NCBI GenBank assembly: GCA_963712835.1 | Contig: CAVQJJ010000011.1 | Coordinates: 310,001 to 374,000 of the forward strand | DNA from: DATARH01 sp963712835 | GTDB lineage: Bacteria > Pseudomonadota > Alphaproteobacteria > ATCC43930 > CGMCC-115725 | Length of the DNA: 64,000 bases | Direction of reading: 5' to 3' | In this document: positions 7,738 through 15,574 of the stretch, one piece after another | Layout: every line of letters begins with the position of its first letter | Numbering within the stretch: position 1 is the first letter of the stretch | Translations under genes and position numbers: made by a program | The notes under the pieces: generated by a model | What the model saw: the letters and a program-made list of their open reading frames with translations, nothing else | Told to the model about the DNA's origin: nothing | The model's database searches: none

Positions 7738-8808
7738 TCAGCGCAACGGCGCGCTCGCGGTTTGGCCGATGCCGCCGCGCGGCGCGCCGGCCTCGATCGA
7801 GCGCCACAGTACCTCGTGTCCTTCGGGCAGCGCGCGACTGTTCGGCATCGCCAGCCACAGCCGCAGCAGCAGCCGATCGTGGCCGCTGTCGGCATCGTCC
7901 TCGAACGCGGTGCGGGCGTGGTAGATGACGTGGTTGTTGACGAACTGGATGTCGCCCGGCGTAAAGGTCATCTCAAAGCTCAATTCGTCGGCGAGGTCTG
8001 CGAGCAGGTCGAGCGCCTCCCACTGCGCGGCCGAGACGCGTGGCGCTTCCGGCCGGCGCTGGCCGGCCTCGACAAAGGTGCGCGAGTAGTGGCTGGTGAA
8101 CTTGCCGTCGCGCTGGCCCCAGACCGGCAGCGGATAGCCGAGCGAGTCGCCTTCGTCTTCCTCGCCGAAGCGGCTGCGCCAGACATCCTCGCAGAGCGCG
8201 GCGCAAAGCTCGGGGCGGCGCTCCAGCATGGCGTTGTGCACTGCCGGCGAACTGCACAGTTTCGAGACGCCGCCCTGCATCGCCTGGCGCACGCAGAATA
8301 GCGCCACCACGTCGCAGCGGTCGGTGTGGTAGCGCAGCCCCTGGTTCGACAGCGTGCGCGAATAGGAGGAGAGGAACGCGCCGCCCTGGCTGTCGCTCAG
8401 CTCGCCGTAACGCTTGCCGACATCGCGGCCGACATCGCGGATCTCGCGCATGATCTCGCCGCCGCGGTTCGAGAAGACCAGCGTGCCGAGCCGGCGGCAG
8501 AGCCCGGCATAGACGATCCGCAACTCCTCGGGCGTGTAGCGCGCCGGGTCGAGGCCGCGCAGCATCAGAAGGCCGCTGCCGTTTTCGAGCTCCTCGCGGA
8601 TGTCGTCGATAAGCGCGGCGAAGCCGGGCAGCGGGAAATCCTCGGCGGTCATGCGCTCCCAATCGAGGCCCCGTGCCCGCGCCGTGGCGAGCGCCGTGTC
8701 GATCTCGGCGAGCTGCGCCGGCGTCAGACGGCGCTGCCAGCGAGCGGCATTCGCCATGTCCTTGCCGTGCCACACATTGGCGCCGGTGATGGGGCGGATG
8801 TCGCGCAT
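7738..8808 (-). CDS. TauD/TfdA-family Fe(II)/2-oxoglutarate-dependent dioxygenase
   Basis: 356 residues of the taurine catabolism dioxygenase fold. The iron triad is visible: His161 and Asp163 in RYHTDRCD, and distal His297 in NHVIYHARTAF, followed by the 2-oxoglutarate-binding Arg in RLLLRLWL (about 312-318). The start at 8808 is chosen because MRDIRPITG begins the family-like N-terminus; an in-frame extension to 9357 would run through the antisense of the FMN reductase. The substrate is unknown. This subgroup often resembles gamma-butyrobetaine or TfdA-like enzymes. It is divergent from the reductase at 8899. Confidence 0.88.
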   Translation of the reverse strand: MRDIRPITGANVWHGKDMANAARWQRRLTPAQLAEIDTALATARARGLDWERMTAEDFPLPGFAALIDDIREELENGSGLLMLRGLDPARYTPEELRIVYAGLCRRLGTLVFSNRGGEIMREIRDVGRDVGKRYGELSDSQGGAFLSSYSRTLSNQGLRYHTDRCDVVALFCVRQAMQGGVSKLCSSPAVHNAMLERRPELCAALCEDVWRSRFGEEDEGDSLGYPLPVWGQRDGKFTSHYSRTFVEAGQRRPEAPRVSAAQWEALDLLADLADELSFEMTFTPGDIQFVNNHVIYHARTAFEDDADSGHDRLLLRLWLAMPNSRALPEGHEVLWRSIEAGAPRGGIGQTASAPLR

Positions 8809-8898
8809 CGCTCTGTTCCTCACAGCTGCGCCGGGAGCATAATCCGCCATCCGGCCGCCATGCGAGCGCGATGAGGCGGCGCAATTTCGGAGACGACG

Positions 8899-9465
8899 AT
8901 GAGCGATGCGAAACCGGTTTCGGTGCTCGGCATTTGCGGCAGCCTGCGCAAGGCCTCGTTCAACATGGCGGCGCTCAAGACGGCGGTCGAGCTGAAGCCG
9001 CCGGGGATGGAGGTGACGATCGCCGACATCTCGCAGATCCCGCTCTACAATGAGGATGTGCGCGCGGAGGGTTTCCCATCGCCGGTCGAAAGCTTGCGGC
9101 AGCAGATCAAGGCGGCGGACGCGCTGCTCTTCGCCTGCCCGGAGTACAATTACTCCATGTCCGGGGTGTTGAAGAATGCGATTGACTGGGCATCGCGGCC
9201 GCCCGACCAGCCGTTTGCCGGCAAGCCGTGCGCGATCCTCGGCGCCGCCGCGGGGATGGCCGGCAGCGCACGGGCGCAGGGCGATTTGCGGCGCAGCATG
9301 GTCTTCCTCGACATGCACCCGCTCAACAAGCCCGAGGTGCTGATCTTCCAGGCACATAACAAGTTCGACGCCAATGGCGCCCTTACCGACGACGTGGCGC
9401 GCGGGCTGATCGGCGACCTGATGAAGGCGCTGCTCGCTTGGACGCGGCAGCTGAGCGGGAAGTAG
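8899..9465 (+). CDS. NAD(P)H-dependent FMN reductase
   Basis: A 188-residue flavodoxin-fold reductase. The phosphate-binding loop is GSLRKASFN (about 14-22), and the conserved PEYNYSMSGVLKNAIDW segment (about 80-97) is diagnostic of the ArsH/ChrR/SsuE-like group. It likely reduces FMN, quinones or azo compounds at the cost of NAD(P)H in the cytoplasm. The distance of 91 bases from the divergent dioxygenase suggests a shared promoter region. Confidence 0.92.
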   Translation: MSDAKPVSVLGICGSLRKASFNMAALKTAVELKPPGMEVTIADISQIPLYNEDVRAEGFPSPVESLRQQIKAADALLFACPEYNYSMSGVLKNAIDWASRPPDQPFAGKPCAILGAAAGMAGSARAQGDLRRSMVFLDMHPLNKPEVLIFQAHNKFDANGALTDDVARGLIGDLMKALLAWTRQLSGK

Positions 9466-9469
9466 GCGG

Positions 9470-10177
9470 CTACTCGGCCGCTGCGGCGGGCCGTGCCCGG
9501 AGTGCGGCGACGATCATGTCGGTATCCATCACGTCGCCGAAGATATTGTAGAACGCGGTCAGCGCCGCATCGTGTTCCTGCTGGGTCATCGCGGCGTTGC
9601 CGTCGCTGACCATGATCGCCTTGAAGTTGGTCATCATCGCGTCGCGCGCCGAGCTTTCGCAGCAGACATTGGTGACGGTGCCGGTGATCAGCACCGTGTC
9701 GAAGCCGCGGGTGCGCAGCCGATCCGGCAGCTCCGAGGTGCCCGGCAAGAAGCCGCTGAAGCGGAATTTCTCGACGATCTCGTCGTCGGACCGGACATCG
9801 AGCGCGGGCCACAGCTGGTGGCCCGGCGAGTCCTTGGCCAGCGCGGCGATGCGCATCGCCCGCCATTTCGGGCTCGACATCTCGTGTGCGACGGACCATT
9901 CGCGCACCGAGCGCTCGTCGCAAGTCGTCTTGATCCAGAAGACGCCACCGCCCGCGCGCCGTACGGCCTCGGCGAGGCGATTGATCGCCGGCACGATGTC
10001 GCGCGCGGCGGGACAGACCGCGTGGCCGACCGCGTCATCCATAAAGGCGTTCTGCATGTCGACGACGACAAGCGCGGTCTTGCGCGGCTCAAGCTCGGCA
10101 AACGGATGCGCTGTGCCGCGCCGCTCGACGACGCGACGCACGACGTCGTCGGGAATGGTAGCGCCACTGAGCTTCAT
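9470..10177 (-). CDS. Isochorismatase-family cysteine hydrolase
   Basis: 235 residues with the complete catalytic triad: Asp40 in VVVDMQNAF, Lys137 in VEKFRFSGF and Cys172 in TVTNVCCESSARDA. The family cleaves C-N or ether bonds (ureidoacrylate, N-carbamoyl compounds, nicotinamide, isochorismate). The length and TGTVTNVCCES motif fit the amidohydrolase branch, but the substrate is not deducible. Its start overlaps the vapC stop by four bases (ATGA type), so it may be co-transcribed with vapBC. Confidence 0.9.
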   Translation of the reverse strand: MKLSGATIPDDVVRRVVERRGTAHPFAELEPRKTALVVVDMQNAFMDDAVGHAVCPAARDIVPAINRLAEAVRRAGGGVFWIKTTCDERSVREWSVAHEMSSPKWRAMRIAALAKDSPGHQLWPALDVRSDDEIVEKFRFSGFLPGTSELPDRLRTRGFDTVLITGTVTNVCCESSARDAMMTNFKAIMVSDGNAAMTQQEHDAALTAFYNIFGDVMDTDMIVAALRARPAAAAE

Positions 10178-10632
10178 CGCGAGTCTCCCTCGTCTTCCGC
10201 CTCGTGAAAGCCATAGCTGCTCGTTGGCGAGATCAAGCTTAGTACGCGGCGGCCATGCGCGCGATAGATGGCAAAATCAGTGTCAAGCGTGCAGATGGGC
10301 AGGCCGGTCAGTTCCGCCATTCGCACCAGGCACGCATCGGCGAGCGACATCGGCACACTGGCGTAACGCGCCATCAGAGCCTGAATTGCAGGTAGCTCAT
10401 CGTCGAGCTGCAGGCCTATGCGCATGACGCCGCGCGCCAGCACATCAAGCACACGCGCCGGTGATACGCCATTCCGCGCAGCGATAAAACAAGCCTCGGT
10501 CAGAACCGGCTCGCAGGTCACAAACGGCAGATCGAGGGCCGCAAACTGCTCGACCGCCCAGGCGTGGTTGATCTCCCGGTCGCTCAGATAGGCGACAAAC
10601 GGTCCTGTATCCATCAGGACGCCAGACGGCAT
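10174..10632 (-). CDS. vapC: VapC-type PIN-domain toxin
   Basis: A 152-residue PIN ribonuclease. The acidic Mg site is visible as MDTGPF near residue 8, LTEACF near 45, SLADAC near 97 and LDTDF near 115. PIN toxins typically cleave tRNA or rRNA when the antitoxin is degraded. It follows the antitoxin gene with no gap (stop at 10633, start at 10632). The C-terminal tail is polar and may be non-conserved. Confidence 0.88.
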   Translation of the reverse strand: MPSGVLMDTGPFVAYLSDREINHAWAVEQFAALDLPFVTCEPVLTEACFIAARNGVSPARVLDVLARGVMRIGLQLDDELPAIQALMARYASVPMSLADACLVRMAELTGLPICTLDTDFAIYRAHGRRVLSLISPTSSYGFHEAEDEGDSR

Positions 10633-10893
10633 CTAGCGGCCAAAGTCCTCAAAATGTTTTGGGTTCGTCGCCAGATCGGGCGGCCCCTCCTTGATGATCC
10701 CGCACAGATCCTTGAGCAGATCGTGCGCCGAGACCCGTTTTGGCTTTTCGTCGGGCTTTTGGTGGGGATTCGGATCATCGATCACGGCACGCAATCCTTC
10801 TTCAACTAGGTCCTTGAATTTTTGCCCCCGCAGCGCCGCCTCGGATTTCGCGCGGCGGAACAGATCGTCGGGAAGGTCAATCGTGGTACGCAT
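10633..10893 (-). CDS. vapB: VapB-like ribbon-helix-helix antitoxin
   Basis: 86 residues. The N-terminal MRTTIDLPDDLFRRAK is a classic ribbon-helix-helix DNA-binding beta strand and helix, followed by a helical segment (KDLVEEGLRAVI). The Pro/Lys-rich middle and C-terminal tail probably wrap the toxin. It precedes vapC in the same direction and is expected to repress its own promoter. Confidence 0.85.
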   Translation of the reverse strand: MRTTIDLPDDLFRRAKSEAALRGQKFKDLVEEGLRAVIDDPNPHQKPDEKPKRVSAHDLLKDLCGIIKEGPPDLATNPKHFEDFGR

Positions 10894-10896
10894 GGG

Positions 10897-10915
10897 TTAG
10901 CATATAAGCATATTT
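10897..10915 (-). promoter_or_regulatory. Candidate vapBC operator/promoter with direct repeats
   Basis: AGCATA occurs twice (10899-10904 and 10907-10912) in an AT-rich patch immediately upstream of vapB. Closely spaced half-sites are typical of RHH antitoxin autoregulation. Confidence 0.4.
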
Positions 10916-10934
10916 ACGTTTTAATGCCATTCTT

Positions 10935-12104
10935 TTACCACGCCGCGTCGAGGATTTCGCGCACCACCGGCGGCCCCTCGATCTTGCGCGGGTTGGTATG
11001 AATCCAGCGGTCGTGCATCGACAATTCGGCGATACGGTCGAGTTGATCTTCCTTAACGCCGACATCGCGCAGCCGCGACGGCAGGCCGAGATCGGCGATC
11101 AGGCCGGAGACAAGATCGGCGGCGGGCGCGGCGCGGTCGCCGAGCGCATCGCTGACCAGCGCCTGGCGATCGGCGTTGACCACCTGGTTGAAGCGCAGCA
11201 CGTGCGGCAGCATCACGCAGGAGGTGTAGCCGTGCGGCACATGCGCGGTGCCGCCCAGCACATGGCCGATGCCGTGGCTCGCGCCCTTGGGCACGCCGGT
11301 CTGCGAACCGATCATCGACATCCAAGCGCCGAGCTGGCATTCGAGCCGGGCGTCAAGGTCCTTGGGGTCGGTCTTGACCCCGCGCAGCCCGTGGCTCAGC
11401 AACTTCAGCGCCTGCGCCGAGGCGCCTTCGGAGAGCGGCTGGCACAAGGGCGAGCAGATGTCCTCGACCGCATGGTCGACCGCACGGATGCCGGTCGACA
11501 AGAACAGCCATTCCGGCGTGTGCACCGTCGCGGCCGGGTCGAGCAGCACGCTCTTCGCCATCATCAACGGATGGCCATAGCTTTCCTTGACGTTGCGCGC
11601 GGTGTCGGTGCAGCCCGCCGATGCGGTGTATTCGCCGGCCGACAAGGTCGTCGGGACGGTGATGGTACGCAGCTTGGGCGCAGCGAATTGCGGCCGGGTG
11701 ACCTTGCCGTCGGCATCGACGCGGGCGCGCAAATTGTCGAGCTGCTCTGGGTCGGTGACGTCATTCGCGAGGCACAACGCGACGATCTTCGCCGCGTCGG
11801 TCACCGAGCCGCCGCCGAGCGTGACGATGAGGTCGGCGCCCGCCGCGCGCGCCGCGTTGGCGGCGGCGACGCAATCGACGCGCGGTGTGTGCGAGCCGAT
11901 CTTGGCGTGCACCCCGGCAAAGCGGTTGCCGAGCGCGGCGCGCAGCTTATCGACCAGATCGGTTTCGCGCGCCAAAGTGCCGCTCGCCAGCACAAACACG
12001 GCATGCGAGTCGGCGCGCTCGACCTCGTCCTTGATCGCCTCGGCAAAAGGCCGTCCATAAATCACACTTTCCATTGCTGGAAAGCGATAAGCCCCACTCA
12101 ACAT
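10935..12104 (-). CDS. Iron-containing alcohol dehydrogenase / maleylacetate reductase-type enzyme
   Basis: 389 residues of the group III metal-dependent dehydrogenase fold. The NAD(P) loop is LGGGSVTDAAK (about 96-106). Metal ligands are in AVDHAVED (about 209-216) and GASHGIGHVLG (about 276-286), both of the family type. The short form and TVPTTLSAGEYTASAG segment are like maleylacetate reductases, which act at the end of chloroaromatic or resorcinol ring cleavage. No dioxygenase partner of that pathway is adjacent. A start at the internal Met11 (MESVIYG) is equally plausible. Confidence 0.87.
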   Translation of the reverse strand: MLSGAYRFPAMESVIYGRPFAEAIKDEVERADSHAVFVLASGTLARETDLVDKLRAALGNRFAGVHAKIGSHTPRVDCVAAANAARAAGADLIVTLGGGSVTDAAKIVALCLANDVTDPEQLDNLRARVDADGKVTRPQFAAPKLRTITVPTTLSAGEYTASAGCTDTARNVKESYGHPLMMAKSVLLDPAATVHTPEWLFLSTGIRAVDHAVEDICSPLCQPLSEGASAQALKLLSHGLRGVKTDPKDLDARLECQLGAWMSMIGSQTGVPKGASHGIGHVLGGTAHVPHGYTSCVMLPHVLRFNQVVNADRQALVSDALGDRAAPAADLVSGLIADLGLPSRLRDVGVKEDQLDRIAELSMHDRWIHTNPRKIEGPPVVREILDAAW

Positions 12105-12195
12105 CGCGCACCCCCTGTCGTCGTGAGTCCCGCAATTCGGTCATCTTTGTCCAGGACCATCGCCAATACCACCATGCCAAACGGGAGAGCGAACG

Positions 12196-12243
12196 ATGCC
12201 GACCTTGCAAATCATTGGCGCGCCGCAGAGCAATTTCGTCTGA
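12196..12243 (+). pseudogene. Possible N-terminal scrap of a glutathione S-transferase-like gene
   Basis: ATG then PTLQIIGAPQSNFV and a TGA. The IIGAPQSNFV string resembles the first strand and turn of bacterial GSTs, and nothing continues it in any frame. Otherwise the 12105-12410 gap holds only the stress promoter at 12339. A chance match is possible. Confidence 0.25.
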
Positions 12244-12338
12244 CGGCCGCCGACACGATCCCGCCGCCAATGCCGCGAGCTAGACCGATAAGATAGTCAA
12301 GGGTGAGTGCGCCATCTTCCCGCATGGCACTCGCGGGC

Positions 12339-12364
12339 GGAACAGCCCGGTGCCTTCGCCCGTT
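12339..12364 (+). promoter_or_regulatory. Predicted EcfG-type (general stress) promoter
   Basis: GGAAC (12339-12343), 17 bases, CGTT (12361-12364), 46 bases before the ATG at 12411. It matches the alphaproteobacterial general-stress consensus in both boxes and spacing. Confidence 0.55.
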
Positions 12365-12410
12365 GTGTGCCCGTGATCCTATTGGGGGATCCTGTCTTTG
12401 GAGGGGTGGG

Positions 12411-12794
12411 ATGCGTCTTGTCAAAGCGAGCCTGATCGGCGCCGCCGCGGTCGTTGTCGCGAACGTTGCGCAGCCGGCTGCGGCGGAAAATCTGAAATCG
12501 GTCGTCCGCACACTCAACGCGATCGCCAATCCCGAAGACGCATGGCGCCTCGAGGATCAGGCCCGCCGTTATCACCGGCGCGATGAACAGCAATACTGGC
12601 ACCGATATTCAGAGGGGCTCGAACAGCAGCACCGGGAGCGCGGCGAGCCCGTGCCCGAACACCATGGTTGGGATCGATACCAGAGGCCGATCGATCCCGA
12701 TGAAGCCCATCGCCTGGAGGATCAAGCGCGGCGCTTCGATCAGCCTGGCGTCCAGGACTATTGGCGCCGGTACGGCGAGGGAATGGGACATTAG
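12411..12794 (+). CDS. Small periplasmic protein with two internal repeats
   Basis: 127 residues. A Sec signal peptide ends near residue 25 (QPAAAEN). The mature protein contains a duplicated unit of about 30 residues: AWRLEDQARRY...QYWHRYSEGLE (about 44-70) and AHRLEDQARRF...DYWRRYGEGMG (about 98-126), joined by a Pro/Glu/His-rich linker. The repeats are rich in Arg, Trp and Tyr. I recognise no named family. The promoter at 12339 suggests stress control. The ATG at 12411 follows a GGAGG-type ribosome site. Confidence 0.8.
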   Translation: MRLVKASLIGAAAVVVANVAQPAAAENLKSVVRTLNAIANPEDAWRLEDQARRYHRRDEQQYWHRYSEGLEQQHRERGEPVPEHHGWDRYQRPIDPDEAHRLEDQARRFDQPGVQDYWRRYGEGMGH

Positions 12795-12847
12795 GCGAGC
12801 AGCTTAGCACTCGCGTAGCCGGAGACCTCGCAACCTAATCATTTCGC

Positions 12848-12873
12848 GGAATTTACCTCCCGCCTACTCCGTT
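12848..12873 (+). promoter_or_regulatory. Weak EcfG-like promoter
   Basis: GGAAT (12848-12852, last base off consensus), 17 bases, CGTT (12870-12873), 58 bases before the ATG at 12932. Confidence 0.3.
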
Positions 12874-12931
12874 TATTGGCCACCGAGGAAAGGTCGGCCG
12901 TGCCGCATGGGTAGAAATTAGGAGGAGTGCC

Positions 12932-13282
12932 ATGGATAAACGAACTGCGGGATTGCTCGGGGCTGTGGCCAGTATTGCCGCAATAGGCCCCGCGCAAGCA
13001 GCCACTCCGGCACTTCCGAAGCCGCCCTCTTACGCCGATCTCCTCGCGCCCATTCCCAATGCGGTCGCCCTCCTTAAAGCCGACGACCACGCTCGCGCGC
13101 AAAACCCGGCGCCCTTAAAACTCGCCCAGTATCACGACCATCATCATCATCATCATCATCATCATCACCATAACTGGTGGTACGGCGGCGGATATTATGG
13201 GCCGCCCTGCCATTGGACCTGGGGACCACCATATTGGAACGGTTTTCGTTGGGTTCACCCGCGGGTCCAGGTCTGCGATTAG
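12932..13282 (+). CDS. Exported histidine-rich protein with an 11-His run
   Basis: 116 residues. The signal peptide is cut near GPAQAA (about 24). A Pro/Ala/Leu-rich segment leads to YHD followed by eleven consecutive His (about 69-79), then an aromatic, Gly/Trp-rich tail (WWYGGGYYGPP, WTWGPPYWNGFRW) with two Cys. The His run is encoded by nine CAT codons, one CAC and one CAT, so it may vary in length. The composition suggests periplasmic or surface binding of Ni, Zn or Cu. No metal transporter is adjacent. A ribosome site GGAGGAG precedes the ATG. Confidence 0.82.
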   Translation: MDKRTAGLLGAVASIAAIGPAQAATPALPKPPSYADLLAPIPNAVALLKADDHARAQNPAPLKLAQYHDHHHHHHHHHHHNWWYGGGYYGPPCHWTWGPPYWNGFRWVHPRVQVCD

Positions 13283-13310
13283 CGCATTGGGCCAGGGCTC
13301 GCCGATTATG

Positions 13311-13340
13311 ACGCCCCGCCCGGTAGGCCGAGCGGGGGCG
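13311..13340. terminator. GC-rich hairpin after the His-rich gene
   Basis: GCCCCGC pairs with GCGGGGGC around a 12-base loop, 29 bases past the stop and just before the stop of the convergent VOC gene. There is no U tract. Confidence 0.4.
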
Positions 13341-13363
13341 CACCCGTTCAAAGATGACGCGAT

Positions 13364-14338
13364 TTACAGCGCCCCCGCCGCACGCATCGCGCGGCGCTTG
13401 GCGATGGTCGGGGCCTTCGGCGCCTTCAGCGGGTCGGTCGACGCGCCGCTCGGGCCTACCGTGTCGGGCAGGTTGTAGACCCAGCTATCGCCGCCGAGGA
13501 TGTAGTTGCGATTGGTCTGCGCCGGGTTGCGGTTGACCAGCGGGCGATTGAACAGCGGGTGGGTCATGCTGCGGATTTCGTGCTCGATCGTGAACAGCAC
13601 CTTGCCGCTGTCGAGGTCGACGATGTCCTCGAAACGGTACTGACAGCGGTCGCTCTCCTCGGTGATCAGGTCGAGCGCCTTGAGCTTATCGTGCGGGCCG
13701 CCGAAATCCTCGACATAGACCTGGAGATGGTGGCCGTCGAACTCGGGGATCGGGCGGTCGGTCTCGCGGAAGACCAGCTCCTGGTTCAGGCCGCACTTGA
13801 TGTGCGCCGCCTTGCCGTGCCCGTTTTTCTCGATGCAGGTCTTGGCGCCGAGCACCTTGCGATAGAATTTGGCAATTTTCTTCGCGGTCTTTTCCGGCAC
13901 GGTGAACTCGACAAAAGGCAGGCCGAGATTGATGTTGCCGAAGCGCGCGGTGTCGGGCTCGTAGACGTGAAACTCGTTGCCCCACGGGCAGGTCGCCTGT
14001 ACGTGGTCGTTGAATTCCTTAAAGGAAAACTTGGTGCCGTCGAGGTTCTTCTTGACCGCGTGCAGCCGGTCGAGCAGCTCCTTGCGGTTCGGCGTGACGA
14101 TGCCGACATGGCCGCGGAACACCAGCGGCTCGCCGCTCGGCATGTGGATCTGGCTCTTTCCGATATTGACCCACATGTTGTTGGTACCGGGGAAGAGATA
14201 GGGGTCGCGGGTAAAACCCATGCCCAGCAGATAGAAGTCGCTGGCAAGACCCTGGTTCGGGATCTCGACATTGAGATGTTCCAACGCCGTGACGTTGCCG
14301 AGGTCTTCGGCGGCGCGATCGAATTGTGCGGCAGCCAT
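13364..14338 (-). CDS. VOC-superfamily (glyoxalase/dioxygenase fold) protein
   Basis: 324 residues with two paired beta-alpha-beta-beta-beta modules. The first starts ALEHLNVEIPNQGLASDFY (about 18-36, with His as a potential metal ligand), the second around NINLGLPFVEFTVPEKTAKK (about 140-160), and a later EFDGHHLQVYVEDF gives another candidate ligand. The family includes extradiol dioxygenases, glyoxalases and hydroxyphenylpyruvate-type enzymes; the reaction is unknown. The start at 14338 fits the MAAAQFDRAAEDLG opening and a GGAGG site. It lies downstream of the AhpD-like gene in the same direction. Confidence 0.82.
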   Translation of the reverse strand: MAAAQFDRAAEDLGNVTALEHLNVEIPNQGLASDFYLLGMGFTRDPYLFPGTNNMWVNIGKSQIHMPSGEPLVFRGHVGIVTPNRKELLDRLHAVKKNLDGTKFSFKEFNDHVQATCPWGNEFHVYEPDTARFGNINLGLPFVEFTVPEKTAKKIAKFYRKVLGAKTCIEKNGHGKAAHIKCGLNQELVFRETDRPIPEFDGHHLQVYVEDFGGPHDKLKALDLITEESDRCQYRFEDIVDLDSGKVLFTIEHEIRSMTHPLFNRPLVNRNPAQTNRNYILGGDSWVYNLPDTVGPSGASTDPLKAPKAPTIAKRRAMRAAGAL

Positions 14339-14406
14339 TGCTTTCCTCCAGTGTTTCGACCCTCGGCGCCTTTTTCTTTTGCGGGGCCAGCTGGGCTCGA
14401 GGGCCA

Positions 14407-14811
14407 TCAGAACAAATTTTCGAACCTTTCGTCTACCGGCACGCGGTAGCCGTCGGCGAGCTTGTTGGTTTGGTTGGCCATACCGACAATGGCCATCAGC
14501 TCGGCGAACATTTGCGGCGTCATGCCCTTGCCCTTGGCGGCGACGCCGTGCGAATGGCTGCAATACTCGCAGCCATTGGTGATGCTGACCGCGAGATAGA
14601 GCATTTCCTTGGTGAGCGGGTCGAGCGCGCCCGGCGCCATGACCTGCTTCAGCCCCTCCCAGGTGCGCTTCAAGGTCGCGGGGTCGTTGGCGAGGACGCG
14701 CCAGAAAATGCCGACATAATCGGTGTCGCGGGTCTTCCGGATGTCGTCGTAGATCGCGCGCACCTCGGCGCTCGCGGCATGGTCGTCGATCGGGGGGACG
14801 GCGCTCGTCAT
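14407..14811 (-). CDS. Carboxymuconolactone decarboxylase/AhpD-like protein
   Basis: 134 residues, an all-helical CMD/AhpD domain. The redox motif CEYCSHSHG (about 88-96) has the CxxC and downstream His of AhpD-type alkylhydroperoxidases. Such proteins reduce peroxides or act as disulfide relays; others of the fold are decarboxylases without the CxxC. Its ATG overlaps the stop of the upstream Mpo1-like gene (ATGA), so the two are translationally coupled. Confidence 0.85.
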   Translation of the reverse strand: MTSAVPPIDDHAASAEVRAIYDDIRKTRDTDYVGIFWRVLANDPATLKRTWEGLKQVMAPGALDPLTKEMLYLAVSITNGCEYCSHSHGVAAKGKGMTPQMFAELMAIVGMANQTNKLADGYRVPVDERFENLF

Positions 14812-15125
14812 GTTGCCTCCGTAAGGCGTCGCAATTCCGCCGACAGGCGGCCGGTGAGGAACAGCGCCAGCATACGGAAATCGCTGAAGAGCGACCAGAG
14901 CGGGTGGCCGAAGGTCTCGGGCTTGTTGTGCTCGAAGACGCCATGCCCCAGCCAAGCGCAGGCATAACCGGCGATGGGCGCGGCGACAAGAAACCGCCAG
15001 TCGCGGGTGACGGCGAAGGCGATCAGGAGCACGATGCCAGCGCTGCTGCCGACATAATGCAGCGCGCGGGTGCGCGGGTCGGCGTGGGCCTTCAGGTAAC
15101 GCGGCCAGAATTCCCGATAAGTCAT
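14808..15125 (-). CDS. Mpo1-like (DUF962) membrane protein
   Basis: 105 residues: MTYREFWPRYLKAHADPRTRALHYVG is the typical opening, followed by hydrophobic segments at about 28-45 and 48-62, and conserved GHGVFEHNKPETFGHPLWSLFSD. The eukaryotic relative Mpo1 is an Fe-dependent 2-hydroxy fatty acid dioxygenase of the ER, and the conserved His and Asp residues here fit that chemistry. The start at 15125 is preferred over 15185, whose extension reads through repeat-like sequence. Confidence 0.85.
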   Translation of the reverse strand: MTYREFWPRYLKAHADPRTRALHYVGSSAGIVLLIAFAVTRDWRFLVAAPIAGYACAWLGHGVFEHNKPETFGHPLWSLFSDFRMLALFLTGRLSAELRRLTEAT

Positions 15126-15235
15126 GCTGGATGGCGATCTTGCGTCCTTCGAGACCCCCACCGGGTCAAGCCCGGTGGTTCGCACCTCAGAGTCGAACGC
15201 GAAATGAGATCAACCAAGTCAAACAATTATTGTCT

Positions 15236-15356
15236 CCCCCGCGAAAGCGGGGGCCCAGGGCGACCGTACCGGCGGGTCAATGGCTCAGCCTCAGCCGAGG
15301 CTGGAACTTGGACCTCTGCCTCGTCGCTCGCCCCTGGGTTCCCGCTTCCGCGGGAA
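15236..15356. repeat. BIME-like pair of palindromes, family A
   Basis: Left hairpin CCCCCGC-GAAA-GCGGGGG (15236-15253), right hairpin TTCCCGC-TTCC-GCGGGAA (15339-15356). Flanking GCCCAGGGCGA and TCGCCCCTGGG are roughly inverted, so the whole unit is an imperfect long inverted repeat. Related units are at 60765-60834 and 40646-40663. It sits in the 449-base gap before asd. Confidence 0.8.
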
Positions 15357-15416
15357 AGACGAAGAAAGAAATCCAGCTCACTGGAAACTTCGAATTCATT
15401 TTCAAGTCAGCCTCTC

Positions 15417-15458
15417 CTCATCCTGAGGCGCCTTGCGCAGCAAGGCCTCGAAGGACGC
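15417..15458. repeat. Palindromic repeat, family D
   Basis: TCATCCTGAGGCGCC then GCAAGGC then TCGAAGGACGC: imperfect inverted arms of a dispersed intergenic unit common in GC-rich alphaproteobacteria. A partial arm (CGTCCTTCGAGAC) lies at 15140-15152. Confidence 0.5.
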
Positions 15459-15574
15459 AGAGACATTAAGCGGCACCGCCCTGCAGCGCCGGCGCTTGTA
15501 AACCGCCCTTCGGCAGCGTAAGTCACTGGCACATCCCGTACCGTCGGCAAATTGGCTCCCGGAGGGAGTGAATC

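Noticed and set aside
8809..9357. N-terminal extension of the TauD-family gene
   Set aside because: It is antisense to the FMN reductase, whose motifs are intact.
13142..13171. CAT repeat as an assembly artefact
   Set aside because: The tract is in frame inside a protein with signal peptide and ordered flanks, so it is kept as coding; length uncertainty is noted instead.
15230..15460. Candidate CRISPR array or RNA gene in the repeat-rich gap before asd
   Set aside because: The repeats are inverted palindromes of different families, not evenly spaced direct repeats, and no cas genes are present.
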